From Acetobacteraceae bacterium (lineage in GTDB: Bacteria; Pseudomonadota; Alphaproteobacteria; Acetobacterales; Acetobacteraceae), in assembly GCA_030039695.1 (NCBI GenBank), contig JASHVB010000377.1, positions 1 to 9,759 on the forward strand: a stretch of DNA of 9,759 nucleotides. The letters run 5' to 3'. Positions within the stretch are counted from its first letter, which is position 1. Each line of letters begins with the position of its first letter. This document shows positions 1 to 7,047 of this stretch, one piece after another. The notes under the pieces were generated by a model. That model saw only the letters and a program-made list of their open reading frames with translations. It was not told where the DNA came from and ran no database searches. The position numbers and the translations under genes were made by a program.

Positions 1-271
1 GCGGTTCTGGGCTCAATGTCTGGTCTCCGCATCGAGCGCCCGAAACCAGACCGTCGCTAAATTTATATTGAGACGGTTCCTCATCCACCGACACGAAATG
101 TGAGACAAAGTTTATCGTATCCTTGGACGCACATTTATAGCCTGCGACGAGGGCCATGGCCCGAAGTGCGATGACGCGGATTCCGCTAGCACAAGACACC
201 GGACCAGCCTCGTTCGTCATCTTCCCAGAGGCCACGATGTTCCACATAATGCACGGCCCGCGTCGCGATCT

Positions 272-299
272 GTCTCACAATTTGGTCCAATTACGAGAC
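272..299. repeat. 28-bp imperfect dyad, resolvase-site-like
   Basis: Arms GTCTCACAATT (272-282) and AATTACGAGAC (289-299) are inverted copies matching at 9 of 11 positions around a 6-base centre (TGGTCC). A 28-bp dyad with outer TGTC-like ends and AT-rich inner arms resembles subsites bound by serine resolvases of Tn3-family transposons. It could equally be a transposase-binding repeat. The left arm recurs exactly at 3821-3831. No recombinase gene is present in the window, so the function is inferred only from the shape. Confidence 0.35.
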
Positions 300-387
300 G
301 GCTCGACAGCCGATTTCTCAAACTAAATGTAGCAACGGAGTTCTACCAGGAAATTCTCGCCATTTCATGTAGGCCGACACAAATGGC

Positions 388-418
388 AAGTCTCGAAATA
401 TCGTGCAGTGCGACAACC
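388..418 (+). repeat. Left copy of an imperfect inverted repeat around the esterase/monooxygenase unit
   Basis: This stretch begins AAGTCTC and ends with GTGCAGTGCGACA. It resembles the reverse complement of 3501-3531, which begins GAGTCTC and ends GTGCAGCGCGACA. About 23 of 32 aligned positions match by eye, with one single-base gap. The copies point towards each other and bracket the two-gene unit at 503-3221, lying 85 bases outside the monooxygenase stop and about 280 bases outside the esterase start. This would fit degenerate ends of a mobile element, but I see no target-site duplication and no transposase. Confidence 0.3.
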
Positions 419-502
419 GGCCAGCGGGGCTTGGGCTGCCGCCTGCAGGCGTGATGCGAGTGACGTCCAATTGCCGGCCCCCTGAGTGAGCTGTAGAGCC
501 AG

Positions 503-2146
503 CTACTGCTGCGCCACACGCTCCCGGTGCTGGCCTAAGACAAAGCCCTCATAGCCATTGGCGGCGATCTCTGCGCAGCGTTGGCGATAGGCTCCGACGC
601 CACCCGCATAGGGGAAAAACACCCGTGGCTTTCCGGGAATGTTCGCGCCCATATACCAGGAATCGGCTCGCGGAAACAAAGTGGCCGCGGCGGTCTCGGC
701 CACGTGTATGTCCCACGCCCCCTCGGCTTCGCGTAGCGGTTCGATTTGGTTGAGCCCGCGGCTCTGCAGGTAACCAAGGCACGCCGCAATCCACTCGACA
801 TGCTGCTCGATCGATACCGGCATGTTGCTCAGCACCGAGGGGCTGCCAGGCCCGGTGATCATGAACAGATTCGGGAAGTCCGCTGTGGCGATGCCGAGAT
901 AGGTGTGCGGCCCGTCGGCCCATTTCTCCTGCAGCAACATCCCGCCGCGCCCGCGGATGTTCAGCCGGAACAGCGAGCCAGTCATGGCATCGAAGCCCGT
1001 GGCGTACACGATCGCATCAACCCCGTGCTCCCGTGTAGAGGTGCGGATGCCGTCAGGTGTGATCTCTTCTATCGGCTCGTTGCGTATGTCTATTAACGTA
1101 ACGTTTTCGCGGTTGAACGTCTCATAGTAGTCCGTGTCGATCGGCGGGCGCTTCGTGCCAATCGGGTGATTGGAGGGCGAAAGCTTCCGCGCGGTATCCG
1201 GATCCTTCACGATTTCCCGGATCTTGCGCCGGACAAATTCGGCGGCGGTGTCGTTCGCCTCCGGGTCGGTGATCAGATCGTGGAAGCTCGACAGCATGAA
1301 GCAGAATCCGCCGCGGTTCCAAAGCTCCTCGTAAACTCGATCGCGTTGCTCAGGTGCAAGTTCCAGCGCCGACTCTGTCGGGAAGTCGAATGGCATCCCG
1401 AACACTGACTCGCGCGTCTTCTGCACGATCTCGTCATACCGCGCCTTTACGTCGTCCTTGAATGCGGGGGACATTGGCATGTCGCGCGCCGGCACTGTGT
1501 AGTTCGGTGTGCGCTGGAACACCGTCAGATGCGCCGCTTGCCTGGCGATGACGGGAATCGCCTGGATGCCCGTCGATCCAGTGCCGATGATGCCGACGCG
1601 CTTGTCGGTGAAATCCACGCCTTCGTGCGGCCACTGCGCTGTATGATAGCTTTTGCCGCGGAAACTCTCACGTCCCTTGAAGTTCGGAATCTGCGCGCTG
1701 GACAGGCATCCGACCGCGGTAATGAAGTAGGTGGCTGTTAGGCGGTCGCCCCCCTCTGTCTTGATTATCCATTTGCCGCTGGGATCGTCGTAGCGTGCAC
1801 TGGTCACGCGGGCGCCGAACTGGATGTCGCGCCGCAGGTCGAGTTTGTCGGCAGTATAATTCAAATATCGCAGAATTTCCTGTTGCTCGGGATAGCGGGT
1901 CGTCCACTCCCATTCGAGCAGGATCTCCTTCGAGAACGTGAAGCAGTAGTAGTAGCTTTCGGAATCGCACCGCGCGCCGGGGTAGCGGTTCCAGAACCAG
2001 GTGCCACCCACGCCGTCCGCCATCTCGATCACCCGGGCGGAGAGGCCCAGCTCTCGCAGCTTGTGCAACATGTAGAGGCCGGAGAATCCGGCGCCCACAA
2101 CCACTGCATCGTAGTTGGTACGGATTGGAACGTTCGTGTCCGCCAT
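503..2146 (-). CDS. Flavin-dependent Baeyer-Villiger monooxygenase (cyclohexanone monooxygenase-like)
   Basis: This 547-residue cytoplasmic flavoenzyme should use FAD, NADPH and O2 to insert an oxygen next to a ketone carbonyl, giving an ester or lactone. Visible motifs are the first dinucleotide fold GAGFSG (18-23), GVGGTWFWNRYPGARCD (45-61), the family fingerprint FRGKSYHTAQWP (162-173), the second Rossmann motif GTGSTG (188-193) and the ATGFD segment near 382-386. GTKRPP (330-335) holds the Lys-Arg pair that in phenylacetone monooxygenase includes the catalytic arginine, and Asp61 matches its active-site Asp. Length is normal for type I enzymes (about 540-550). The ATG is supported by GGAGG eight bases upstream (2155-2159). 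It lies 136 bases downstream of the esterase gene on the same strand, probably co-transcribed. The fingerprint separates it from ordinary N-oxidising flavin monooxygenases. The substrate cannot be read from sequence. Confidence 0.93.
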   Translation of the reverse strand: MADTNVPIRTNYDAVVVGAGFSGLYMLHKLRELGLSARVIEMADGVGGTWFWNRYPGARCDSESYYYCFTFSKEILLEWEWTTRYPEQQEILRYLNYTADKLDLRRDIQFGARVTSARYDDPSGKWIIKTEGGDRLTATYFITAVGCLSSAQIPNFKGRESFRGKSYHTAQWPHEGVDFTDKRVGIIGTGSTGIQAIPVIARQAAHLTVFQRTPNYTVPARDMPMSPAFKDDVKARYDEIVQKTRESVFGMPFDFPTESALELAPEQRDRVYEELWNRGGFCFMLSSFHDLITDPEANDTAAEFVRRKIREIVKDPDTARKLSPSNHPIGTKRPPIDTDYYETFNRENVTLIDIRNEPIEEITPDGIRTSTREHGVDAIVYATGFDAMTGSLFRLNIRGRGGMLLQEKWADGPHTYLGIATADFPNLFMITGPGSPSVLSNMPVSIEQHVEWIAACLGYLQSRGLNQIEPLREAEGAWDIHVAETAAATLFPRADSWYMGANIPGKPRVFFPYAGGVGAYRQRCAEIAANGYEGFVLGQHRERVAQQ

Positions 2147-2282
2147 GGAAGTCGCCTCCGATTTTTCTTTGGGTCTCAGTGCGACCGGTGCGACATCGCC
2201 CTCTTGGCCCGGGGATGGAGCCGGTCCTGCCCGAACCTGATTCGGCGCGTGAATGCGGCCGGGGAAATACGCGCAACGTCGG

Positions 2283-3221
2283 CTATGCTCCCAAACGGGC
2301 CCGCAACTCGTTTCCCATCTCGACGATCAGGTCACGGCCACGGTCGATCGCCCCGGCCATCCAGAAAAAGCCATGGATCAGGCCTTCATAGTGCGAGGTC
2401 TTCACGTCGACCCCGGCCTCCTGCAGCTTGTGGGCGTAGGCTTTGCCCTCGTCGCGCAATGGATCGAATTCCGCCGTGATGACCATTGCCGGAGGCAGCC
2501 GGCTGTGATCGGCTGCGAGCAATGGTGAGGCATATGGATTTCGCCCGTCTTCCTCGTCGTTCAGGTAGTGGTCCCAGAACCACTCCATCGCCGCGCGGGT
2601 GAGAAGATAGTTCTCGGCGTTCTCGGTATAGGACCCGAACGTGGTTCCCTTCGACGGCGCAGTCACAGGATAGATCAGGAGCTGGAATGCAAGCTTCGGC
2701 CCGTCGCGATCCCGTGCCATCAGCGCCACGGCTGCCGAGAGATTGCCGCCCGCACTGTCCCCGCCCACGCCGATACGCGACGGATCGGCGCCCAACCCGG
2801 CGGCGTGTGCGACAAGCCAGACAGTTGCGGCGTAGCAGTCCTCCACGGGCCCCGGGAACTTGGTTTCCGGGCTCAGCCGATAGTTCACCGAGGCGATGAC
2901 ACAGTGACTGGCGTTGGCGAGGGCGCGGCATGGCCGGTCCACTACCTCGATGTCGCCGATCACCCACCCACCGCCGTGCAGATAAACGAGCAGCGGCAGC
3001 TGCTTGCCCGGTTCCGGGTGATAGACGCGCACCGGCAGCTTGCCAGCGGGACCAGGCACCAGGATGTCGCGGACTTCCGGGACATTCTCCGGCTCGCCCT
3101 GCAGATCGCGGAAGCTCATGGCGACGACGCGGGCAAAGGTGGGGCTCATCTGCTCGAATGGCGGCAGTCCCTGTTTGCTCATTTCTTCCAGTAACGCCTG
3201 TGCCTGGGAATTGAGTGGCAT
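2283..3221 (-). CDS. HSL-family (alpha/beta hydrolase fold-3) esterase
   Basis: This 312-residue serine hydrolase should cleave esters of short or medium acids in the cytoplasm; no signal peptide is visible. The oxyanion-hole motif HGGGW is at 82-86, the nucleophile elbow GDSAGG at 154-159 (Ser156), the acid Asp253 in EFDPLRDEG, and the base His283 in LIHGFF. Both the triad and the hormone-sensitive-lipase motif are therefore intact, and length is typical (about 300-320). The reading frame stays open 76 codons further upstream, but that stretch is low-complexity and unlike the family. The chosen ATG (3219-3221) starts with a typical N-terminus (MPLNSQAQ) and has AAAGGG nine bases upstream (3231-3236). 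It is the first gene of a likely operon with the Baeyer-Villiger monooxygenase, so the ester made by that enzyme is the natural candidate substrate. An acetyl-hydrolase with another role cannot be excluded. Confidence 0.93.
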   Translation of the reverse strand: MPLNSQAQALLEEMSKQGLPPFEQMSPTFARVVAMSFRDLQGEPENVPEVRDILVPGPAGKLPVRVYHPEPGKQLPLLVYLHGGGWVIGDIEVVDRPCRALANASHCVIASVNYRLSPETKFPGPVEDCYAATVWLVAHAAGLGADPSRIGVGGDSAGGNLSAAVALMARDRDGPKLAFQLLIYPVTAPSKGTTFGSYTENAENYLLTRAAMEWFWDHYLNDEEDGRNPYASPLLAADHSRLPPAMVITAEFDPLRDEGKAYAHKLQEAGVDVKTSHYEGLIHGFFWMAGAIDRGRDLIVEMGNELRARLGA

Positions 3222-3248
3222 TGGATGATTCCCTTTCGTTGGCCGGAG

Positions 3249-3262
3249 ACGTACAATTACGT
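3249..3262. promoter_or_regulatory. Possible operator upstream of the esterase start
   Basis: ACGTACAATTACGT has perfect 5-base inverted arms (ACGTA/TACGT) around CAAT. It ends 27 bases before the esterase ATG, a position where a repressor could cover the promoter or transcript start. Small dyads like this are common targets of TetR- or MarR-type regulators, but no regulator gene is present in the window. No clear -35/-10 pair could be assigned. Confidence 0.25.
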
Positions 3263-3336
3263 GGCGCAACCCCCCGTGCGGTCGGCCCTTCGGCAAGCGG
3301 CAAAGACCCGGCTTGGGACGCCCACCCAATCCGTCA

Positions 3337-3376
3337 GCCGGCAATCGCCCTCCCCAACTGTGGCGATTGAGCCGGC
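3337..3376. other. Strong hairpin in the esterase upstream region
   Basis: GCCGGC-AATCGCC (3337-3349) pairs with GGCGATT-GA-GCCGGC (3362-3376), giving 7 + 6 base pairs with a 2-base bulge and a 12-base loop. It lies about 115 bases upstream of the esterase ATG and is not followed by a T-run on either strand. It may be a leader structure, the relic of a terminator or a repetitive palindrome. A smaller hairpin, GGCAA/TTGCC, follows at 3382-3395. Confidence 0.3.
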
Positions 3377-3500
3377 ATCTTGGCAAGGGATTGCCCGGGA
3401 GCCAGAGGCCCATTCGGTGCACCTTAGCTGAGACGCGTCCGCCGGCCAATTGAGTGATGCCGTGGGCATGTAATCGAATTCACACATTCTGTGCATCACG

Positions 3501-3531
3501 GGTGTCGCGCTGCACTGAAGTCTTGAGACTC
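3501..3531 (-). repeat. Right copy of an imperfect inverted repeat around the esterase/monooxygenase unit
   Basis: Read on the minus strand, it begins GAGTCTC and ends GTGCAGCGCGACACC, and it is the partner of 388-418. The core AGTCTC-N8-GTGCA occupies 3511-3530. A further AGTCTC copy on the same strand lies at 3573-3578, and GTCTCA-N6-GTGCA occurs on the same strand at 3418-3434. Several spaced copies of one motif are typical of transposon ends that bind a multi-subunit transposase, but this is inference from pattern alone. Confidence 0.3.
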
Positions 3532-3820
3532 GAAAACGGCTGGATCCCGCCAGTTCCTGGCGGACTGTATTTGAGACTGACTGCAATGAAGTCGAGATGT
3601 AGCTCGACCCGCTATGCTTAACCTGAGGCGCTGTGACGTTGCAGTCACATGGACTTGCCGGGTGACGATCATCCAGAGGTCTGGAGCAAGAATCTGCACT
3701 GAGTGGTGGGGCCGACCACATCATGCAAAGGCCGGGGCGGCGCGGGTCGTGGACCGACAAGCTGCGGTGCTGTCGTCGCTGATGCATCCGGCACCCGAGG
3801 GTAGCGCCTCTCGCTTTCAA

Positions 3821-3847
3821 GTCTCACAATTGCTGCAAATTTCAGAC
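3821..3847. repeat. 27-bp imperfect dyad sharing an 11-mer with 272-282
   Basis: Arms GTCTCACAATT (3821-3831) and AAATTTCAGAC (3837-3847) are inverted copies matching at 8 of 11 positions around GCTGC. The left arm is identical to 272-282 and in the same orientation, about 3.55 kb away on the other side of the esterase/monooxygenase unit. As with that dyad, a serine-resolvase subsite or a transposase-binding site are the main options. Confidence 0.3.
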
Positions 3848-4205
3848 CCACTCGGCGTACATGCTCGACTTTCGTACAGCGGCACATGAGATTCGCGGCG
3901 AACCGCGCACTTCCGTGCAGCGCGGCAATGGAACATGATAAATTGCCGACATCGGTCGTCACCGTTACCACCATTGTCGTCATCCGCCTTGCCGTCGTGC
4001 GTAAACGGCTCATGGGCGAGCTTCATTCTCGGCGGTCCCAACGGGCCGCCCGGCGCACAAATTGCCTTGCAGAGATTTGGCTCGTCGCGACCGAATCCCC
4101 CCGTGACCTTTGCTCCTTGCCTCCCATCGCACCGAATACAGCGACGGCGTCAGCCGTTTGCCTGGACGACAGTTGGTGGCGCTTTTGGGGTCAGGAAGAC
4201 GGCTT

Positions 4206-6392
4206 CTATCCGGTTCTCAGCCACTCCTTCAGCTTGCACCAGCGCCGTCGGCCGGAGACATTGCGCACGGCAATGGCAGCGGCCTTTTTCTGCCCGACCA
4301 GTACAACCAAGCGCTTCCCGCGGGTCACGCCAGTATAGAGCAGGTTGCGTTGAAGCATGGCATAGTGCTGCGTGAGGACCGGAATCACGACGGCTGGATA
4401 TTCTGAGCCTTGGCTCTTATGGATCGTGACGGCATAGGCTGGGACCAGCGTGTCGAGCTCGCCGAAGCCATAGGTGACCTGACGGCCATCGAAGCGTGCC
4501 GTTAGTTCCCCTGCCCCAGGATCGACGTCGTCCACATAACCGATGTCGCCATTGTAGACCTCTTTCTCATAGTCATTCTCGGTCTGCATTACCTTGTCGC
4601 CGGCCGCGAACGTCCAACCAAAGCGCTCGACCCTGCGCTCGCCAGCCGGATTGAGCGCTGCCTGGAGTTCAATATTGAGCGAACGCGCTCCGGCGCCGCC
4701 ACGGTTCATCGGACAAAGAACCTGGATGTCACGCATGGCATCGAGGCCAAAACGCTGTGGGATTCGGGTCTTCACCAACTCGATGATCCGGGCCACGGCG
4801 ACGGCGGGATCATCCGCCGGCACGAAGTAGAAGTCACTTTCGCCGTCGGGCCTGGATAGGTTGGGGATAATGCCCTGATTGATGCAGTGGGCACTGGTGA
4901 TGATCTTGCTTTGAGCGGCCTGACGGAAGACCTCCGTCAGGCGTACCACCGGTACCGCGCCGGATGCGATAATGTCCGCCAGAACCTGGCCCGGCCCAAC
5001 CGAGGGAAGCTGATCGATATCGCCGACGATCAGCAGTGCTGCGGAAGTAGGGATCGCCTTCAACAAGGCCTGCATCAAGAGGATGTCCACCATGGACATT
5101 TCGTCGACCACCAGAAGGTCGCACTCGAGTGGATTCTCGGCATTGCGCTTGAAGCCTCCGCTCTTGGGATCCACCTCAAGCAGGCGGTGGATAGTTTTCG
5201 CCTCAAGGTGCGTGGTTTCTGTCATCCGCTTGGCAGCCCGGCCTGTGGGGGCGCAGAGAAGCAAGTTCACGGCCTTGCCCGCGAGGATCTGCAAGATGGC
5301 CTTGACGATGGTCGTTTTGCCAACACCAGGGCCGCCGGTAATGACAAGAACTTTCGCTCTCAGGGCCAGCCGGATGGCCGCGTTCTGCGCTTCCGCCAAT
5401 GCCATCCCAGTCCTGCGCTCAACCCACGGCAAGGCCTTGTCCGGATCGATGTTGGGCCACGGCAGCGTTCCGTGGGCCAATTGATGCAGCCGCTCGGCAA
5501 TCACCTGCTCGGCGCGATACAGGCCAGCGAGAAACACGCAGGGCATGTCATCAATGGTATCTGCCACGATGGTTCCCTCGCCCAGCTCAAGCTCGAGTGC
5601 CGTTTCCATCAGTTCCTTCGGAACCTCCAGCAGTGCGACAGCAAGCCTCGCCAACTCGCCAGTTGGCAGGCCGCAGTGGCCCTCGCTCATCGCTTCGGTG
5701 AGAGCGTAAGAAATTCCGGCGCGCACCCGGACCATGGCGGTCTTCTGAATGCCGAGCTTCATTGCGATTGCATCGGCGGTTTTGAAGCCGATGCCGCGAA
5801 TGTCGCGCGCGAGCCGATAGGGGTTCTCCGTCATCACCTGAATGGCATCGGAGCCGTAGGTCCGGTAGATCCGCACGGCGCGTGCGGTGCCCACCCCATG
5901 GCTGTGCAGGAAGACCATGATTTCACGCACGACCTTCTGCTCGGCCCATGCATCCGTGATCCGTCGCGCACGGATGGGTCCAATGCCATCCACCTCTTGC
6001 AGTCGACCTGGTTCCGCTTCAATGATATCGAAGACTCGCTCACCGAACGCCCGTAACATTTTCTTGGCGTATACCGGCCCTATACCCCGAACCATGCCCG
6101 AGGCCAGATACTTTTCGATCCCGTCGACAGATGTAGGCGCTGACGCCTTCAGAAATCGAGCCTGAAATTGCTGACCGTGTGTGCGATTGTTTATCCAATT
6201 ACCGGAGGCGGTGACCCATTCTCCGGCCGAGATAACTGGGGCGTGGCCGACAATTGTGGCGAGGTCGCGGTGGCCGCGAGCCTTAACCCGCAAGACACAA
6301 AAGCCAGTCTCTGGGCTATGAAATGTTACCCGCTCAACAAGGCCGGCAAGGACTTCCCGCTCGGGCTGAGTTGGGAACGGTGCGTCGACCAT
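4206..6392 (-). CDS. RecD2-family ATP-dependent 5'-3' DNA helicase
   Basis: This 728-residue superfamily 1B helicase should unwind DNA 5' to 3' in repair or fork processing. RecD2 proteins act without RecBC and none is visible here. Positions count from the ATG at 6392. An N-terminal OB-like region (about 15-90) is followed by helix-hairpin-helix segments around 98-113, 131-145 and 195-209. The helicase core has Walker A GGPGVGKTT (353-361), Walker B VVDEMS (428-433), motif III GDIDQLPSVG (457-466), motif V-like HKSQGSEY (658-665) and TGVTRGK (687-693). All key residues look intact and length is typical of RecD2 (about 715-800). A TTG at 6401 would add three residues; neither start has a good ribosome-binding site, and the frame is closed by a stop at 6402-6404. 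I prefer ATG. It stands alone, transcribed away from the transglycosylase. Confidence 0.92.
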   Translation of the reverse strand: MVDAPFPTQPEREVLAGLVERVTFHSPETGFCVLRVKARGHRDLATIVGHAPVISAGEWVTASGNWINNRTHGQQFQARFLKASAPTSVDGIEKYLASGMVRGIGPVYAKKMLRAFGERVFDIIEAEPGRLQEVDGIGPIRARRITDAWAEQKVVREIMVFLHSHGVGTARAVRIYRTYGSDAIQVMTENPYRLARDIRGIGFKTADAIAMKLGIQKTAMVRVRAGISYALTEAMSEGHCGLPTGELARLAVALLEVPKELMETALELELGEGTIVADTIDDMPCVFLAGLYRAEQVIAERLHQLAHGTLPWPNIDPDKALPWVERRTGMALAEAQNAAIRLALRAKVLVITGGPGVGKTTIVKAILQILAGKAVNLLLCAPTGRAAKRMTETTHLEAKTIHRLLEVDPKSGGFKRNAENPLECDLLVVDEMSMVDILLMQALLKAIPTSAALLIVGDIDQLPSVGPGQVLADIIASGAVPVVRLTEVFRQAAQSKIITSAHCINQGIIPNLSRPDGESDFYFVPADDPAVAVARIIELVKTRIPQRFGLDAMRDIQVLCPMNRGGAGARSLNIELQAALNPAGERRVERFGWTFAAGDKVMQTENDYEKEVYNGDIGYVDDVDPGAGELTARFDGRQVTYGFGELDTLVPAYAVTIHKSQGSEYPAVVIPVLTQHYAMLQRNLLYTGVTRGKRLVVLVGQKKAAAIAVRNVSGRRRWCKLKEWLRTG

Positions 6393-6457
6393 GATACACA
6401 ATCATCTCAGCACATTCTGCCTCATTAGCAAATAGAGCCGATATGGTCGAATGCCCG

Positions 6458-6485
6458 GTGTCCGGACCGGCAGTGCCCCGGACAC
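6458..6485. other. Hairpin, 8-bp stem
   Basis: GTGTCCGG (6458-6465) and CCGGACAC (6478-6485) form a perfect 8-bp stem with a 12-base loop, about 65 bases upstream of the helicase start. There is no T-run after it on either strand. It may be a leader structure or a repetitive palindrome. Confidence 0.3.
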
Positions 6486-6898
6486 GCAAGTGTCGGGAAA
6501 CCCGCTTTGACTGCGGATAGTGCCTGCGCTCCAGCTCCACGTCATGTCCGGGTCAGCCGACGGCAGCCAGCTGCGTCAGACGACGCAAGGTTGCACCTTG
6601 ATCTAATAGCTCCTGGCGGTCTCTGGTCGTAACCGGCGTCGAGGCATCACAGCGGTCCGTGATTGACGCGACCACGCAGCGCCAGCGTAAGCTGTCGTAG
6701 CGGTAACCTGCACGGCAGGACCGGGCGCCACTTCTCACGCGGGAGTGGTGCAGAGGGCTGTGGCGGCGGATCGCGCACCCCAGCGGTCTTCCGGATTGAG
6801 CGGCCGGTCGGCGATGCCGGCGGGGAAGTGCCAGTGTAACGTAAGCCAGCGAAACCGCGCCCGAGCGCGATCTATTCACAGGCGTATCTGTCAACTTA

Positions 6899-6916
6899 TG
6901 CACCGTTTTTGGTGCA
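6899..6916. promoter_or_regulatory. Dyad TGCACC-N6-GGTGCA, possible operator
   Basis: A perfect 6-base inverted repeat (TGCACC at 6899-6904, GGTGCA at 6911-6916) surrounds GTTTTT. On the minus strand it sits four bases upstream of TTGACA (6889-6894), a perfect match to the housekeeping -35 consensus, although no good -10 follows at 16-18 bases. The arms equal those of the NtrC-binding consensus, but the centre is one base longer than normal and no sigma-54 promoter is seen. It may be a regulatory site for either neighbour or for a lost gene. Confidence 0.3.
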
Positions 6917-6987
6917 CATTTTGTTGCCGGAACCAGTGCGTAATCTCTCTGGGTGAGAGTTGGCTTCTCCTACGAACTGTCGTCACC

Positions 6988-7004
6988 GTGTCTGTTGCAG
7001 ACAC
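6988..7004. promoter_or_regulatory. Inverted repeat upstream of the transglycosylase start
   Basis: GTGTCTG (6988-6994) and CAGACAC (6998-7004) are perfect inverted arms around TTG. The repeat ends 43 bases before the ATG at 7048. It could be an operator or a hairpin in the leader. No partner regulator gene is visible. Confidence 0.25.
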
Positions 7005-7047
7005 CGCCACTGGCGTTGTCACATGAACTGTGGCTAGACTCCGGCCA

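Larger units (their letters stand above)
1..502. other. Non-coding left flank with GTCTC-type repeats
   Basis: No convincing gene is visible in these 502 bases; all frames are broken into short pieces. The stretch is visibly richer in A and T than the genes beside it. It contains TGAGAC at 69-74 and 101-106, GTCTCA at 272-277, CGAGAC at 294-299 and GTCTCG at 390-395, which are variants of one short motif in both orientations. It also has two perfect 12-base palindromes, GGGCCATGGCCC at 151-162 and CGCCTGCAGGCG at 440-451. The stretch lies downstream of the monooxygenase stop codon, but no hairpin followed by a T-run (on the minus strand) marks a clear terminator. The repeats suggest remains of a mobile element; this is inference. 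Confidence 0.5.
3222..4205. other. 984-bp non-coding region upstream of the esterase/monooxygenase unit
   Basis: No gene is convincing here; open frames on both strands are short, rich in Arg, Ser and Pro, lack ribosome-binding sites and resemble no family I know. The part next to the esterase should hold its promoter, with a dyad at 3249-3262 and a hairpin at 3337-3376. Further out, GTCTCA-type motifs recur at 3429-3434, 3524-3529, 3572-3577 and 3821-3826, matching the type seen in 1-420. Three of them are followed within 6-8 bases by GTGCA or CTGCA. The last 150 bases lie beyond the helicase stop and include only a weak 5-bp hairpin (4144-4157). Overall it looks like decayed or mobile-element-derived spacer. 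Confidence 0.5.
6393..7047. other. 655-bp divergent intergenic region between the helicase and transglycosylase genes
   Basis: This stretch should contain both promoters, but no clear -35/-10 pair with good spacing is visible for either gene. It carries inverted repeats at 6458-6485, 6899-6916 and 6988-7004, and a weaker one pairing 6725-6732 with 6744-6751. A minus-strand frame from GTG at 6903 to 6553 could encode 116 residues, but it lacks a ribosome-binding site and any recognisable domain, so I do not call it a gene. Confidence 0.45.

Noticed and set aside
151..162. Perfect palindrome GGGCCATGGCCC as a regulatory site
   Set aside because: It has no neighbouring promoter or gene start, and GC-rich 12-base palindromes are not rare enough in such DNA to support a function alone.
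3416..3423. GGTGCACC occurring also at 7923-7930, as a dispersed repeat
   Set aside because: An 8-base self-complementary word occurring twice in a GC-rich 9.8-kb window is not strong evidence; the surroundings are not similar.
3222..3449. 76-codon N-terminal extension of the esterase
   Set aside because: The extension is low-complexity and absent from the family; the ATG at 3221 gives a normal N-terminus and has an upstream AAAGGG.
3886..4338. 150-codon plus-strand frame in the long gap
   Set aside because: It runs into the antisense of the helicase 3' end, has no ribosome-binding site and no recognisable motif.
4887..6056. 389-codon open frame on the plus strand
   Set aside because: It lies entirely antisense to the well-supported helicase gene, has no family resemblance and reflects the codon bias of the opposite strand.
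6553..6903. 116-codon minus-strand frame from a GTG
   Set aside because: No ribosome-binding site, an Arg-rich composition typical of chance frames in GC-rich DNA, and no known family.
6899..6916. NtrC-binding site with a sigma-54 promoter
   Set aside because: The arms match, but the spacing is one base too long and there is no GG-N10-GC element nearby. Kept only as a generic dyad.
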